From assembly GCF_018402175.1 (NCBI RefSeq), contig NZ_JAGYJK010000018.1, positions 496,001 to 560,000 of the forward strand: a stretch of DNA of 64,000 nucleotides, given 5' to 3'. Under the pieces are notes generated by a model. It saw only the letters and a program-made list of their open reading frames with translations. It had not been told where the DNA came from and did no database searches. Position numbers and translations under genes: made by a program. Positions 62,912-64,000 of this stretch are shown one piece after another. This DNA is from Yoonia sp. (GTDB taxonomy: Bacteria; Pseudomonadota; Alphaproteobacteria; Rhodobacterales; Rhodobacteraceae). Position 1 is the stretch's first letter; each line of letters opens with the position of its first letter.

Positions 62912-64000
62912 ATGAAACTTGCCGATCTCGACATCATCATCACCGCCCCGCCTGCCCCCGGTTGGGGCGGACGCTACTGGATCATCCCCAAGGTCACGAC
63001 CGACACCGGCGTCGTGGGTTACGGCGAATGCTATGCCTCATCGGTTGGGCCAGAGGCGATGAAGGCCGTCATCACGGATGTTTTCGCGCGCCACATGGCC
63101 GGCGAGAACCCCGAGAATATCGAACTGATGTTCCGCCGCGTCTATTCGTCCGGCTTTACCCAGCGCCCGGACCTGACGGTGATCGGCGCGTGGTCGGGGC
63201 TTGAAATGGCCTGCTGGGACATTCTGGGCAAGGACCGCGACCGGCCCGTGCATGCGCTGATCGGCGGGCGCACGAATGACCGCATCCGCGCTTATACCTA
63301 TCTTTATCCGCGCCCCACACATGCGCTGCCCGACTTCTGGTCCAGCCCCGACATGGCCGCCGAAGTGGCGCTGGACATGGTGGATCAAGGCTATACGGCG
63401 GTGAAATTCGACCCCGCCGGCCCCTATACGATCCGCGGCGGGCATATGCCGTCGATGCATGACCTGTCGCTGTCGGTGGAATTCTGCAAACAAATCCGCG
63501 CGGCTGTGGCCGACCGTGCCGACCTGCTGTTCGGCACCCACGGCCAGTTCAGCACTGGCGGCGCGATCCGGTTGGGCCAGGCCATCGCGCCCTATAGCCC
63601 GCTGTGGTACGAAGAACCGATCCCACCCGACAACGTCGCCGAAATGGCAAAGGTTGCAGGGGCCGTGCCGATCCCGATTGCCACGGGGGAAAGGCTGACC
63701 ACCAAGGCCGAATTCGCGTCCGTGCTGCGCAGCGGGGCGGCGACGATCCTGCAACCGGCACTTGGCCGGTCGGGCGGTATCTGGGAGACCAAGAAAATCG
63801 CTGCCATGGCCGAAGTCTATAACGCGCAGATCGCGCCGCATCTTTACGCGGGCCCCGTCGAATGGGCGGCCAATATCCAGCTGGCCGCGTCCATCCCCAA
63901 TATCCTGATGGCCGAAACCATCGAAACGCCGTTCCACATGGCGCTGATCAAGAACAGCCTGACGGTCGAGGGTGGCTATATCCCCGTCCCCACCGCCCCC
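62912..64000 (+). CDS. Enolase-superfamily (mandelate racemase/sugar acid dehydratase-like) protein, 3' end outside window
   Basis: 363 codons are present and the frame runs off the right edge. Mandelate-racemase-type layout: an N-terminal capping domain (MKLADLDIIITAPPAPGWGG, VGYGECYASSVGPEAM), then the barrel with VKFDPAGPYTIRGGHMPSMH, LWYEEPIPPDNVAEM, PIPIATGERLTTKAEF and QIAPHLYAGPVEWAA. Sugar acid dehydration is the likeliest chemistry. The usual first metal-binding Asp (DFHGR in DgoD) reads GTHGQ here, and the QPD Asp reads QPALGRSGG, so the activity may be unusual, such as a cycloisomerase. GGGACAAAG precedes the ATG. Confidence 0.82.
   Translation, partial: MKLADLDIIITAPPAPGWGGRYWIIPKVTTDTGVVGYGECYASSVGPEAMKAVITDVFARHMAGENPENIELMFRRVYSSGFTQRPDLTVIGAWSGLEMACWDILGKDRDRPVHALIGGRTNDRIRAYTYLYPRPTHALPDFWSSPDMAAEVALDMVDQGYTAVKFDPAGPYTIRGGHMPSMHDLSLSVEFCKQIRAAVADRADLLFGTHGQFSTGGAIRLGQAIAPYSPLWYEEPIPPDNVAEMAKVAGAVPIPIATGERLTTKAEFASVLRSGAATILQPALGRSGGIWETKKIAAMAEVYNAQIAPHLYAGPVEWAANIQLAASIPNILMAETIETPFHMALIKNSLTVEGGYIPVPTAP

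Noticed and set aside
1-64000. CRISPR arrays, rRNA and prophage structural genes
   Set aside because: No regularly spaced direct repeats, rRNA signatures or phage capsid/tail genes were seen; the two IS elements and the KAP insert are the only mobile DNA recognised.

Overview
This window is a 64 kb piece of chromosome from an alphaproteobacterium of the Rhodobacterales (Roseobacter group, Rhodobacteraceae sensu lato). The evidence is high G+C coding DNA, a SAM/SAH riboswitch on metK (known mainly from this order), the orders irr-fabA-fabB-fabI and ihfB-lapA-trpF-trpB, and small families such as DUF983, DUF3572, DUF2237 and DUF2332. The genus cannot be resolved by reading alone. I saw no rRNA, tRNA or CRISPR array.

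Layout. 0-1.3 kb: zinc uptake (zur and znuA, divergent, with a Zur-type palindrome between them). 1.3-12.4 kb: an MttB-like methyltransferase, a HAD phosphatase, a PleD-like diguanylate cyclase with a degraded receiver, an EF-hand/ECF sigma/anti-sigma/Spy-like operon, DUF983-Nudix, a fatty acid desaturase, a lipocalin and an aldo/keto reductase. 12.5-18.1 kb: metG, then two tandem TRAP-type binding proteins behind a frameshifted binding-protein/OmpA fusion. 18.4-24.1 kb: a surface glycan cluster (CMP-sugar synthetase, NeuB-like synthase, tyrosine phosphatase, GT25, GT8, RgpF-like). 24-47 kb: mostly core genes (ychF, trpA, rplY, pth, trpB, trpF, ihfB, rpsA, cmk, aroA, trmB, metK, lnt, corC, ybeY, phoH, miaB). 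47-56 kb: a degenerate REP-associated transposase, irr, and the fabA-fabB-fabI locus, split by a lower-G+C KAP-family P-loop NTPase gene that is itself broken by an IS5-type element; a second IS sits downstream of fabI. 56-64 kb: a tightly overlapping catabolic run (HAD dehalogenase, three alpha/beta hydrolases, a PLP dehydratase, an MFS exporter), then an alcohol dehydrogenase and an enolase-superfamily protein that runs off the end.

Most notable. (1) A foreign KAP NTPase gene, preceded by a 26-residue ORF, lies between fabA and fabB; removing the IS and one TA restores a continuous 465-codon frame. (2) Three near-identical 26-bp palindromes sit on or next to the stop codons of metK, miaB and irr, and a RAYT-like gene that has lost catalytic residues lies beside one of them. 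(3) A dispersed intergenic repeat of two conserved boxes lies at gene 3' ends; the second IS inserted inside one copy, with a 4-bp duplication. (4) Five genes, including essential metK, carry single-base frameshifts. The metK case makes uncorrected sequencing indels more likely than real gene decay.

I found no gene set that I can defend as a wholly new system. The KAP insertion and the RAYT/palindrome set are the best candidates for follow-up.
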